64,000 bases of DNA, from positions 63,797 through 127,796 of the forward strand of contig NZ_LMND01000031.1 in the NCBI RefSeq assembly GCF_001423265.1, in the 5' to 3' direction. The stretch comes from Methylobacterium sp. Leaf108. GTDB lineage: Bacteria; Pseudomonadota; Alphaproteobacteria; Rhizobiales; Beijerinckiaceae. A program made the translations under genes and the position numbers. Below the pieces are notes generated by a model, which saw only the letters and a list, made by a program, of their open reading frames with translations, was not told where the DNA came from and did not search any database. Numbering within the stretch: the first letter of the stretch is position 1; each line of letters starts with the position of its first letter. Below are positions 25,857 through 34,259 of this stretch, piece after piece.

Positions 25857-26474
25857 ATGCCTCGCCAGACTACCCCCGACCCGGCCCTGCGCCCGGTGGT
25901 CGCCCGCGTCGCCGGGCTCAACCTCGCCTATTTCGGCATCGAGATCGTCGTCGCCCTCGCGATCGGCTCGGTGGCCCTCATCGCCGACAGCCTCGACTTC
26001 CTGGAGGACGCGGCGATCAACCTGCTGATCTTCGCCGGCATCGGCTGGAGCCTGCGCAACCGGGCCCGCCTTGGGATGGCGCTGGCCGCCATCCTGATGC
26101 TACCGGCGATCGCCACCGCCTACGCCGCCTGGCAGAAGTTCGCGACGATGGCGCCCCCCGACCCGATCCCGCTGACGCTCACCGGACTCGGGGCGCTCGC
26201 CGTGAACCTCACCTGTGCCGCCATGCTCAGCGCCCACCGCGACGGCGGCGGCAGCCTGACGCGGGCCGCCTTCCTCTCGGCCCGCAACGACGCCTTCGCC
26301 AACCTCGCCATCATCGCGGCGGGGCTTGCCACGGCGATGACGCTCTCGCCCTGGCCCGACCTCGTGGCGGCGGCGGGCATCGCCGTCCTCAACGCCGATT
26401 CGGCCGGCGACATCGTCCGTGCCGCCCGCGCCGAATGGCGGGCCGCGCGGGCGGGCGAGGAGACGACCCGATGA
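25857..26474 (+). CDS. Short CDF-type cation transporter
   Basis: 205-aa membrane protein with about six helices matching the transmembrane half of cation diffusion facilitators. The metal-site motifs are seen as LIADSLDFLEDAAINL and ARNDAFANLAIIAAG. The cytoplasmic C-terminal domain normal in CDF proteins (usually about 300 aa total) is missing. It overlaps the following phosphoesterase by 4 nt. The ion is unknown (zinc, cobalt or similar). Confidence 0.72.
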   Translation: MPRQTTPDPALRPVVARVAGLNLAYFGIEIVVALAIGSVALIADSLDFLEDAAINLLIFAGIGWSLRNRARLGMALAAILMLPAIATAYAAWQKFATMAPPDPIPLTLTGLGALAVNLTCAAMLSAHRDGGGSLTRAAFLSARNDAFANLAIIAAGLATAMTLSPWPDLVAAAGIAVLNADSAGDIVRAARAEWRAARAGEETTR

Positions 26475-27328
26475 GCCTGCGCCTGTTCCCGATCTCGGAC
26501 CTCCACCTCGAACGGCGGCGGCCGGACCTGATTCCGCCGCCGAGCCGGCCGTTCGACGTCCTCGTCTGTGCCGGGGACATGCACGAGGGCCGGCCCGAGC
26601 GGGGGCTGGCCGCCCTGCTGGCTCTGGCCGGCGAGCGCCCGATCGTGCTGGTACCGGGCAACCACGAGCGTTACGCCCCCACCGGCGACGGCCGCACCGC
26701 CCCCGAACTCATGGCGGCGCTGGGCGCGGAGGTCGCCCGAATCAACGGGGGCGGAGGAATGCCCCGCATCCACCTCCTCCAGGACGCCGAGGCGGTCGTG
26801 ATCGCGGGCGTGCGCTTCGTGGGCACTACCCTGTGGAGCGACTGGTCGCTCGCCGGCCGCTGGCTCGACCCGGCCGATCCCGAGCACCCCGGCGACCCCG
26901 TCGCCTACGCGGCCGCACGGATGACCGACCCGGTCACCGGCTCGCGCGAGTTCCGCGGCGCGATCCGCAACGGCGACGGCTCGGTGTGGTCGCCGGGCGA
27001 CGCGATGGCGGCCCATGCCCGCGAGCGCGCGACCCTCATGGCCGCCCTGGCCGTGCGTCACGCCGGCCCGACCGTGGTCGTCACCCACCACCCCGCCGGC
27101 ACCATGGCGGCCGACGCGTTCCGCGACGCGCCGGGCGTGCCCTGGTGGCTGCCGGCCTTCTACGCCAGCCGCGTCCTCGACGACCTCCCCGATTCCGACC
27201 GGCCGGACCTGTGGATCTCGGGTCATTTCCACGCGGGCCACGACATCCGGGTCGGGCGGACCAGGTGGGTGGCGAATCCGGTGGAGGGGGGAAGCTTCAA
27301 GTCCGACAGGATCATCGAGGTGGGGTGA
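26471..27328 (+). CDS. Calcineurin-like metallophosphoesterase
   Basis: 285-aa metallophosphoesterase. The metal-ligand motifs appear in order: ISDLHLE (about 8), CAGDMHEG, VPGNHERY, VTHHPAG and SGHFHAGHDI, the complete set for a two-metal site. The biological substrate is unknown. The ATG overlaps the CDF stop (ATGA). A functional link, such as metal supply to the enzyme, is only suggested by the overlap. Confidence 0.85.
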   Translation: MSLRLFPISDLHLERRRPDLIPPPSRPFDVLVCAGDMHEGRPERGLAALLALAGERPIVLVPGNHERYAPTGDGRTAPELMAALGAEVARINGGGGMPRIHLLQDAEAVVIAGVRFVGTTLWSDWSLAGRWLDPADPEHPGDPVAYAAARMTDPVTGSREFRGAIRNGDGSVWSPGDAMAAHARERATLMAALAVRHAGPTVVVTHHPAGTMAADAFRDAPGVPWWLPAFYASRVLDDLPDSDRPDLWISGHFHAGHDIRVGRTRWVANPVEGGSFKSDRIIEVG

Positions 27329-27388
27329 CCCGTCATCGACGCAGGAAGCCGGTTCCCACCTCCGTCTTCGATGCTCTAGGATCGGCTC

Positions 27389-27688
27389 ATGAGGCGCCAG
27401 GACGCAGTGACCATCTTGAAGGCGATCGAGCCGGACATCCGGGCATTCGGGGTCGAAAGCCTGTCGATCTTCGGTTCCGTCGCCCGCGACGAGGCAGAGG
27501 CCCGATCGGACCTCGACGTCTTCGTGGATCCTGGAACGGACGCCTTCTACGGCTTGCGAAACTACGTCGGTGCCTACAGGCGTCTGGTGGAGGCCTTTCC
27601 CGGCGTCACGATCGGTTACTCCACTCGCCAGGGGCTCGCATCGGCCGTCCGACCGACGGTGGAACGTGAGGCCGTCCGCGTCTTCTGA
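27389..27688 (+). CDS. MntA-like minimal nucleotidyltransferase (antitoxin type)
   Basis: 99-aa minimal nucleotidyltransferase of the MNT/KNTase group, with the GSVARDEAEARSDLDVFVD motif supplying the first two catalytic Asp residues. In MntA-HepT systems this protein adds AMP to the HEPN toxin. It ends on the base that begins the HepT-like gene (TGATG overlap), the typical arrangement for the pair. Confidence 0.82.
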   Translation: MRRQDAVTILKAIEPDIRAFGVESLSIFGSVARDEAEARSDLDVFVDPGTDAFYGLRNYVGAYRRLVEAFPGVTIGYSTRQGLASAVRPTVEREAVRVF

Positions 27689-28041
27689 TGGCAGCAAGCC
27701 GAAACCCAAGGATACGTCTCGAACACATTCGAGCCGAGATCCGGGATCTCTCCGAAGCCACCCGCGGGCTGACACCGGAGGCCTTTGCGGCCTCCTACGT
27801 CCTGCGACGCACCACGGAACACGCGATCCTCATCATTTCGGAAGCGGTGAGGGCGCTTCCTCTCGAGCTGACGGACCGTCATCCCGGTCCGGCCTGGGCC
27901 GACATCAAAGGCATCGGGAATATCCTGCGCCACGATTACTTCGCGGTCGAGGCGCCGGTACTATGGAACATCCTGTCCGAACATCTCCCCATTCTGGCGC
28001 CGGTCGTCGACGCGATGCTGCGGGAACTCGACGAGGACTGA
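27688..28041 (+). CDS. HepT-like HEPN/DUF86 protein (toxin type)
   Basis: 117-aa helical DUF86 protein. The conserved C-terminal motif reads AWADIKGIGNILRHDYFAVE. In classic HepT RNases the motif is RNxxxH; here Gly replaces the first Arg and the only nearby Arg sits directly before the His, so RNase activity is uncertain. It is coupled to the upstream nucleotidyltransferase. The pair may be an active toxin-antitoxin, a solitary remnant, or a variant subfamily. Confidence 0.8.
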   Translation: MAASRNPRIRLEHIRAEIRDLSEATRGLTPEAFAASYVLRRTTEHAILIISEAVRALPLELTDRHPGPAWADIKGIGNILRHDYFAVEAPVLWNILSEHLPILAPVVDAMLRELDED

Positions 28042-28143
28042 CGATTGCGCGGGGCCTCGTGAAACCGGCCCGCCGTCCCGAGCGTAAGGTCATGGAAGGT
28101 GCACCGTCGCAAATCGCACCCTCGCGCGCCCAGGACAATTCCC

Positions 28144-28365
28144 ATGAACAGCTTCATCGCCGTCGTCCTCGTCTGCGCCAACGGCATCCCGCAGCAGGCC
28201 TGCACCGACGACAAGGCGAGCGAGGTGCGCAAGGTGCGCGTGGCCAACGAGCTCGGCTGCACCAACGGCTGGCAGGAGATCATCGCCCGCACCGACCTCA
28301 GCGCCGAGATCGGCAAGACCGCCTACCTCAAGACCGAATGCCGGCGGGTGAAGCAGGCGGACTGA
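28144..28365 (+). CDS. Small four-cysteine protein, unknown
   Basis: 73-aa protein with a weak N-terminal hydrophobic stretch (MNSFIAVVLVCANG) and four Cys residues (VCAN, ACTD, GCTN, ECRR) that could form two disulfides if exported. No family is recognised. Codon choice is typical for the genome. It lies 103 bp after the HepT-like gene and converges on the carbinolamine dehydratase gene. Confidence 0.6.
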   Translation: MNSFIAVVLVCANGIPQQACTDDKASEVRKVRVANELGCTNGWQEIIARTDLSAEIGKTAYLKTECRRVKQAD

Positions 28366-28390
28366 TCTTCGCGACGACTCCGGCGTGGAG

Positions 28391-28768
28391 CTATCGGTCG
28401 TACTTCACGTAGGCGAAGCGCGGATCGGTGGGCGTGCCTTCGAGGGCGCCGCCCTCGGTGCCGGGCTGCCAGCTCACCACCTCCTCGATCTTCCTGGCCA
28501 GGGCGAAGTCCTTCTCGGTGACGCCCTTGGCGGCATGGTTGGTGAGGCGCACCTCGACCCAGGCGTAGGAGGCGGTGAGATCCGGGTGGTGCCAGGCGGC
28601 CTCGGCCAGGTGCCCGACCGTGTTGATGACCATGAGCGTGCCCTTCCAGCTCGCGGTCTTGTAGGTGCGCTTGATCCAGCCGCCCTCGTAGGTCCACTGC
28701 GGCAGCTCGGCACCGAGGCGCTGGGTGATGGTGGCGTCGTCGAGGACGTCGTCGCGGGTTCCGGCCAT
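28391..28768 (-). CDS. phhB: Pterin-4a-carbinolamine dehydratase
   Basis: 125-aa PCD/DCoH protein with the HHPDL motif in EAAWHHPDLTASYAWVEVRLTNHAAKGVTEKDFALA. It dehydrates 4a-hydroxytetrahydropterins, and in some bacteria it assists molybdopterin or other pterin chemistry. No phenylalanine hydroxylase gene is adjacent. The start at 28768 removes a non-conserved N-terminal extension present in the longer frame. Confidence 0.88.
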   Translation of the reverse strand: MAGTRDDVLDDATITQRLGAELPQWTYEGGWIKRTYKTASWKGTLMVINTVGHLAEAAWHHPDLTASYAWVEVRLTNHAAKGVTEKDFALARKIEEVVSWQPGTEGGALEGTPTDPRFAYVKYDR

Positions 28769-29053
28769 GATCGGGTCGCTCCTGTCGAGAGAGGGGGTGG
28801 CACGACCCTGCGCCGGGGGGCGGCCTCGGGGCAAGATCGAACGGCGACGTGAGGCTTTCGATCGCGGCACCTGCGCGCCGACGTCGCGCTCGGGCCGGGC
28901 CGCCAGGGCGACCGGGACACCCGGGCCGTGTGGACGCGGTGGCGGGGCCACTCTATCTAGACCGGCAATAAGCTGCATGACGGCGCGACCGGTCCAGCCG
29001 CGTCGGGCGATCGTGCGGCCCTGAGCGAAGAATCACCGGGGAAGGATGCGGTC

Positions 29054-30058
29054 ATGCTGTCACGGCGCGAGTTGCTGGCGACGGCGTCGCTGTGGTCCCT
29101 CGCCGGATCCCTGGCCGGGTCGCTCGCCGTCGCGCGGCCGGCCGTGGCCGCGCCCCGGTCGGTCAGCGTCGGCAGCCTTCCGTTCGGCACCGTCTCCTGG
29201 GAGGCCGCCGTCATCAAGGCGCGCGGCCTCGACGCGGCCAACGGCTTTTCCCTCGACGTCGTCAAGCTCGCCGGCAACGACGCGGCGCGCATCGCCTTCA
29301 TGGGCGGCCAGGTCGACACCATCGTCGGCGACCTCCTGTGGGCGGCGCGGCTCGGCAACGACGGCCGTCCGGTGCGGTTCATGCCCTATTCCACCACGGA
29401 GGGCTCACTGATGGTGGCGGCCGGGAGCGGGATCGCCTCGCTCAAGGATCTCGCCGGCAAGCGCCTCGGCGTCGCCGGCGGCCCCCTCGACAAGAACTGG
29501 CTGCTCCTCAAGGCGCAGGCCCGCGACGTGGCCGGCATCGACCTCGAGTCGGTGGCCAACGTCGCCTTCGGCGCGCCGCCGCTGCTGGCACTGAAGCTGG
29601 AACAGGGCGAACTCGACGCGGGCCTGCTCTACTGGACCTATTGCGCCCGCCTCGAGCCCAAGGGCTTTCGCCGGCTGATCGGAGCCGACGAGATCATGCG
29701 CGGTTTCGGCGCCACCGGGTCGATCGCCCTGATCGGCTACCTGTTCGACGCGGGCACCGTGAAGGCCAAGCCCGAGGCGATCGCCGGGTTCGCCCGGGCC
29801 TCGAAGGCCGCAAAGGCGCTGCTGGCCACCGACCCCTCCGCCTGGGAGATCGTGAGGCCGTTGATGTCGGCCGAGGACGCGCCGACCTTCGAGGCGCTCA
29901 AGCGCGACTTCCTCGCCGGCATCCCGCAGCGTGCCCTCGACACCGAGCGCTCGGACGGCGAACGCCTCTACGGCGTGCTGGCCAGGCTCGGGGGCGAGCG
30001 CCTCGTCGGAGCGGGCAAGACCCTGCCGGCCGGGCTCTATTTCGACGGCACCGCCTGA
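29054..30058 (+). CDS. ABC importer substrate-binding protein (NrtA/SsuA/TauA type)
   Basis: 334-aa periplasmic binding protein with a Tat-like signal (LSRRELLATASLWSLAGSLAG) cut near AVA/APRS. The body shows SVGSLPFGTVSWEAAVIKARGLDA and LKDLAGKRLGVAGGPLDKNW, typical of the NMT1/THI5-like or SsuA group. The substrate is unknown. Together with the following permease and ATPase it forms a complete importer ending about 700 bp upstream of xoxF. Confidence 0.85.
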   Translation: MLSRRELLATASLWSLAGSLAGSLAVARPAVAAPRSVSVGSLPFGTVSWEAAVIKARGLDAANGFSLDVVKLAGNDAARIAFMGGQVDTIVGDLLWAARLGNDGRPVRFMPYSTTEGSLMVAAGSGIASLKDLAGKRLGVAGGPLDKNWLLLKAQARDVAGIDLESVANVAFGAPPLLALKLEQGELDAGLLYWTYCARLEPKGFRRLIGADEIMRGFGATGSIALIGYLFDAGTVKAKPEAIAGFARASKAAKALLATDPSAWEIVRPLMSAEDAPTFEALKRDFLAGIPQRALDTERSDGERLYGVLARLGGERLVGAGKTLPAGLYFDGTA

Positions 30059-30137
30059 GTTGGCCGCCCCGACATGCCCGACATGACCCTCCGGCGGACC
30101 GCGGCCCAGCCGCCATCACGGACCCGGCGGTAAGCTC

Positions 30138-30875
30138 ATGGGCTTTGCCACCCGCCTCGTCTCGGTGCTCGTGCTGCTGGCCGGCTGGCAGGTCGCGGCC
30201 ATGCTCGCGGACTCACGCCTGCTGCCCGCCCCCCTGACCATCCTGGCGTTCATCGTATCCGAATCGGCCACCGGCGACCTCTGGCGCAACGTCGGCCTGA
30301 CCCTGGCGCGGGTGGGCGTATCCTTCCTCATCGCCATGGTGCTGGGGGTGATCCTCGGCATCGCGCTGGGGCGATTCAGGCGGCTCAACCTCGTCCTCGA
30401 CACCCCCCTCCTGATCCTGCTCAACACCCCCGCCCTGGTGATCACGGTGCTGGCCTACATCTGGGTCGGGCTCAACGAGGGGGCGGCGGTGCTGGCCGTC
30501 GTCCTCAACAAGCTGCCCAACGTGGCGGTGATCCTGCGCGAGGGTGCCCGCGGCCTCGATCCGCAGCTGGAGGAGATGGCCCGGACCTACCGCTTCGACC
30601 GGCGCACCTGGATCGCGCACGTCTTGGTGCCGCAACTCCAGCCGTTCGTGGTGGCCGCGGCACGCTCGGGGCTGTCGCTGTCCTGGAAGATCGTCCTGGT
30701 GATCGAGCTGCTGGGCCGGCCCAACGGGGTCGGCTTCGCCATCAACTTCTACTTCGTGCAGAGCCTGAACGTCGCGGCGATCGTCGGCTACAGCATCGTC
30801 TTCATGAGCGTGATGATCGCCATCGACATCCTGATCCTGCAGAGGCTCGAGGCCCATGTCCGACGCTGGCGCTGA
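30138..30875 (+). CDS. ABC importer permease (SsuC/TauC type)
   Basis: 245-aa permease with about six helices. The EAA-like segment is AVILREGARGLDPQLEEMARTYRFDRRTWIAHVLVPQLQ, and the first helix includes VSVLVLLAGWQVAAMLA. It belongs to the nitrate/sulfonate/taurine family. The last 20 nt overlap the ATPase start region, so translation is probably coupled. Its ligand follows that of the upstream binding protein and is unknown. Confidence 0.88.
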   Translation: MGFATRLVSVLVLLAGWQVAAMLADSRLLPAPLTILAFIVSESATGDLWRNVGLTLARVGVSFLIAMVLGVILGIALGRFRRLNLVLDTPLLILLNTPALVITVLAYIWVGLNEGAAVLAVVLNKLPNVAVILREGARGLDPQLEEMARTYRFDRRTWIAHVLVPQLQPFVVAAARSGLSLSWKIVLVIELLGRPNGVGFAINFYFVQSLNVAAIVGYSIVFMSVMIAIDILILQRLEAHVRRWR

Positions 30876-31629
30876 CGTGCGTGCGGACTCTCGGGCGGCG
30901 GGCGAGGTCGTCCTGTCGGTCGCCATCCGCCGCAAGGTCTACGGCGGCACCGGCCCGGAGCCGGTGGAGGCGGTGCGCGACCTCGCCTTCTCGGTCGTCG
31001 CCGGCGAGATCGCCTGCCTGATCGGACCGTCGGGGGCGGGCAAGACCACGACCCTGCGCATCCTGCTCGGCCTCGACCCCGATTACGAGGGCAGCGTCGT
31101 GCCCGATCCGGCCGGGGCCGGCATCGGCATGGTGTTCCAGGAGCCGCGCCTGATGCCGTGGCGCACGGTGGAGCAGAACGTGCGGCTCGCGTTGCCGCGC
31201 CCGCAGCGTGGCCGCGACCTCGACGCCCTGTTCGACTCCCTCGGCCTCTCTCCCTGGCGCGGCCGCTACCCGCGCGCCCTCTCGCTGGGCATGGCGCGCC
31301 GGGTGGCCCTGGCACGGGCGCTGGCGCTGGCGCCGCGGATCCTGATCCTCGACGAACCCTTCGTCTCCCTCGACGACGCCTCGGCCGCGGCGCTGCGGGC
31401 GATCGTGGTGGAGAGCGTGACCCGCGCAGGCGTGAGCGTGCTGATGGTGACCCACAACGTCGCCGAGGCAATCGAGATGGCCGACCGCCTCCTGCTGCTC
31501 TCGGGCCGGCCGGCGAGCCTGATGGCGACGATTCCCCTCGATCGCCCGCGCTCCGACCGACCGCGCAGCTGGACCGAGGAAACCCGCCGGGGCCTCGCGA
31601 CTCGCTTTCCCGGCATCATCGCGGCCTGA
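30856..31629 (+). CDS. ABC importer ATP-binding protein with atypical signature
   Basis: 257-aa ATPase. Walker A is LIGPSGAGKTTT, the Q-loop is GMVFQEPRLMPWRTV, Walker B is ILILDEPFVSLDD, and the H-loop is MVTHNVAEA. The signature reads LSLGMARRVALARAL instead of LSGGQ/M-QR: Gly-to-Leu and Gln-to-Ala replacements. The protein still has all ATP-hydrolysis residues. It completes the importer upstream of xoxF. Confidence 0.88.
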   Translation: MSDAGADVRADSRAAGEVVLSVAIRRKVYGGTGPEPVEAVRDLAFSVVAGEIACLIGPSGAGKTTTLRILLGLDPDYEGSVVPDPAGAGIGMVFQEPRLMPWRTVEQNVRLALPRPQRGRDLDALFDSLGLSPWRGRYPRALSLGMARRVALARALALAPRILILDEPFVSLDDASAAALRAIVVESVTRAGVSVLMVTHNVAEAIEMADRLLLLSGRPASLMATIPLDRPRSDRPRSWTEETRRGLATRFPGIIAA

Positions 31630-32334
31630 GATCGCGCACGGGAGGCGAAAAAGTACCGCCTCAAGGCCTTCCGGCGAGGCAGGGGGCGATCACGGTTTCG
31701 TCGGCGGGTTCTGCGGCGAGAAGGCGCACACACGATCAGATCGTGCGAAATCGAGACCGCGGACGCGATCGCGCGCCCTGAATCGCGTCACCCATTGACT
31801 GCCGCCATCATGCAACATGTTGCATCCAACTGCCGTCCACGGCCGTGCGGGTATCGAAACGATTGTCGAGACGCACCGCGACGGGCCCTTCGGCCCCTCG
31901 AACGGCATGGAGAGCAAAGGGAGACCGGCGAGACATGCAAGGAGCGCATGAACAAAGGGGTCGTTGCTATAAATCGCTTTATCGACCCTCGTCTTCTTTT
32001 TGCGCTGCACCATTCGATTTTGCGGGGCGAAGACCGGGCCCGCCGAGACAAACCGTCAACCATCACTGTCCCGGCCGCACCGCTGAGCTTTGGCGAAGCG
32101 TGTTGACGCCGCCCGTTTTTTTCTTAGAGTTCATTCAAGCTTTGGTTTTGAGGGGCGCCGCAAAGGGATAGCGGGGTCCGGCCGGCAAAGACGGAAGGCA
32201 GCGAAAAGGTTCGTTGCCGGAAGGGTTTGGCGAAGCCACCGAGGCGATCGAGTCCCAGTCGCAAACAGCAGGTCGCACCGGACATGCCGCTCATGCGAGC
32301 GGATGACGGCTGTAAAGACTTGTCGGAGGAATGC
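31630..32334 (+). promoter_or_regulatory. 705-bp xoxF upstream region with candidate promoter
   Basis: No convincing gene lies here; small frames lack codon bias and homology. It holds the palindrome at 31810-31825 and overlapping GAGGC/GCCTC hairpins near 31642-31680 after the ABC operon. The best promoter candidate is TTGACG (32103-32108), a 16-bp spacer and TAGAGT (32125-32130), giving a start near 32137 and a leader of about 200 nt. A clear GGAGGA ribosome site precedes the xoxF ATG. Confidence 0.5.
31810..31825. promoter_or_regulatory. 16-bp perfect palindrome upstream of xoxF (possible operator)
   Basis: ATGCAACATGTTGCAT is a perfect 16-bp inverted repeat in a non-coding, comparatively AT-rich stretch 510 bp before xoxF. 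This suits a dimeric regulator's operator, but no ligand can be named. Adjacent TTGACT at 31795-31800 has no convincing -10 partner. Confidence 0.45.
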
Positions 32335-34137
32335 ATGAGAGCGGTCCATCTTCTCGCACTCGGCGCCGGCCTGATGGCTTCGGCCCCGGCTTTCGCCAAC
32401 GAAGACGTCCTGAAGCGCACGGCCAACCCGGCCGAGCAGGTCCTTCAGACCGTCGACTACGCCAACACCCGCTATTCGAAGCTCGACCAGATCAACGCCG
32501 GCAACGTCAAGAACCTGCAGGTGGCCTGGACGTTCTCGACCGGCGTGCTGCGCGGCCACGAGGGCTCGCCCCTCGTCGTGGGCAACGTGATGTACGTCCA
32601 CACCCCCTTCCCGAACATCGTGTACGCCCTCGATCTCGATCAGGACGGCAAGATCCTCTGGAAGTACGAGCCCAAGCAGGACCCGAGCGTCATCCCGGTG
32701 ATGTGCTGTGACACGGTCAACCGTGGCCTGGCCTACGCCGACGGCGCCATCATCCTGCACCAGGCCGACACCACCGTCGTCTCGCTCGACGCCAAGTCCG
32801 GCAAGGTGAACTGGTCCGTCGTCAACGGCGACCCCAAGAAGGGCGAGACCAACACCGCCACCGTCCTGCCCGTCAAGGACAAGATCATCGTCGGCATCTC
32901 CGGCGGCGAGTTCGGCGTGCAGTGCCACGTCACCGCCTACGACGCCAAGAGCGGCAAGAAGGTGTGGCGCGGTTACTCGGTCGGCACCGACGAGCAGCTG
33001 ATCATCGACCCCACCAAGACCACCCACCTCGGCAAGCCGGTCGGCAAGGACTCCTCCATCACCACCTGGGAAGGTGACCAGTGGAAGACCGGCGGCGGCT
33101 GCACCTGGGGCTGGTTCTCCTACGACCCCAAGCTGAACGCCATGTACTACGGCTCGGGCAACCCCTCGACCTGGAACCCCAAGCAGCGTCCCGGCGACAA
33201 CAAGTGGTCGATGACCGTTTTCGCCCGTGACGTCGACACCGGTATGACCAAGTGGGTCTACCAGATGACCCCTCACGACGAGTGGGACTACGACGGCATC
33301 AACGAGATGATCCTCACCGACCAGAAGGTCGATGGTAAGGACCGTCCGCTGCTGACGCACTTCGACCGTAACGGCTTCGGCTACACCCTCGATCGCGCCA
33401 CCGGCGAGCTCCTCGTCGCCGAGAAGTTCGATCCGGTCGTGAACTGGGCCTCCAAGGTCGACATGGACAAGAGCTCGAAGACCTACGGTCGTCCGCTCGT
33501 CCAGGCCAAGTACTCCACCGAGCAGAACGGTGAAGATACCAACTCCAAGGGTATCTGCCCCGCCGCTCTCGGCACCAAGGACCAGCAGCCTGCTGCGTTC
33601 TCGCCCAAGACCAACCTGTTCTACGTCCCCACCAACCACGTCTGCATGGACTACGAGCCGTTCCGGGTGACCTACACCCCGGGCCAGCCCTACGTCGGTG
33701 CCACGCTCGCCATGTACCCGGCTCCGGGCAGCCATGGCGGCATGGGCAACTTCATCGCCTGGGACGGCGTGAAGGGCAAGATCGCCTGGTCCAACGCCGA
33801 GCAGTTCTCGGTCTGGTCCGGTGCTCTCGCCACCGCCGGTGACGTGGTGTTCTACGGTACCCTCGAGGGCTACCTGAAGGCCGTCGACGCCAAGTCGGGC
33901 AAGGAACTCTACAAGTTCAAGACCCCGTCGGGCATCATCGGCAACGTGATGACCTACCAGCACAAGGGCAAGCAGTTCGTCGGCATCCTGTCGGGTGTCG
34001 GTGGATGGGCCGGCATCGGCCTCGCCGCCGGTCTGACCGATCCGAACGCCGGCCTCGGTGCGGTGGGTGGCTACGCCGCTCTGTCGAACTACACCAACCT
34101 CGGTGGTCAGCTCACCGTGTTCGCCCTGCCGAACTAA
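32335..34137 (+). CDS. xoxF: Lanthanide-dependent methanol dehydrogenase XoxF
   Basis: 600-aa PQQ-dependent methanol dehydrogenase with a 21-residue signal peptide (ending PAFA/NED) and an eight-bladed propeller. The vicinal disulfide Cys124-Cys125 (VMCCDTV) is present. The catalytic Asp318 and lanthanide-coordinating Asp320 occur as WDYDGINEM; MxaF has Ala at the second position. Asp320 fits the numbering used for XoxF1 of M. extorquens. It oxidises methanol, and possibly formaldehyde, in the periplasm. The start has GGAGGA upstream. Codon choice is strongly biased, as expected for an abundant protein. Confidence 0.97.
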   Translation: MRAVHLLALGAGLMASAPAFANEDVLKRTANPAEQVLQTVDYANTRYSKLDQINAGNVKNLQVAWTFSTGVLRGHEGSPLVVGNVMYVHTPFPNIVYALDLDQDGKILWKYEPKQDPSVIPVMCCDTVNRGLAYADGAIILHQADTTVVSLDAKSGKVNWSVVNGDPKKGETNTATVLPVKDKIIVGISGGEFGVQCHVTAYDAKSGKKVWRGYSVGTDEQLIIDPTKTTHLGKPVGKDSSITTWEGDQWKTGGGCTWGWFSYDPKLNAMYYGSGNPSTWNPKQRPGDNKWSMTVFARDVDTGMTKWVYQMTPHDEWDYDGINEMILTDQKVDGKDRPLLTHFDRNGFGYTLDRATGELLVAEKFDPVVNWASKVDMDKSSKTYGRPLVQAKYSTEQNGEDTNSKGICPAALGTKDQQPAAFSPKTNLFYVPTNHVCMDYEPFRVTYTPGQPYVGATLAMYPAPGSHGGMGNFIAWDGVKGKIAWSNAEQFSVWSGALATAGDVVFYGTLEGYLKAVDAKSGKELYKFKTPSGIIGNVMTYQHKGKQFVGILSGVGGWAGIGLAAGLTDPNAGLGAVGGYAALSNYTNLGGQLTVFALPN

Positions 34138-34164
34138 TCGGTCGCACGACACGTTGAACCTCAG

Positions 34165-34197
34165 GGTGCCGGCGCGGGTTTCCGCGCCGGCACCTTT
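34165..34197 (+). terminator. Hairpin between xoxF and xoxG
   Basis: 13 bp perfect stem (34165-34177 with 34182-34194), GTTT loop, followed by TTT. It is a partial terminator or mRNA 3'-end stabiliser, because xoxG is expected to share the transcript. It would lower xoxG relative to xoxF. Confidence 0.75.
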
Positions 34198-34259
34198 ATG
34201 ATTAGATCACCTCAAGAATGGTCGTGACATCCGGCATGTTGGCCGATGTGATATACAAG

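Noticed and set aside
31642-31680. GAGGC/GCCTC hairpins after the ABC importer as a terminator
   Set aside because: Competing short stems with no T-run; too weak to call.
32131-34152. 673-codon minus-strand frame opposite xoxF
   Set aside because: Antisense shadow of xoxF, caused by its strong codon bias; no homology.
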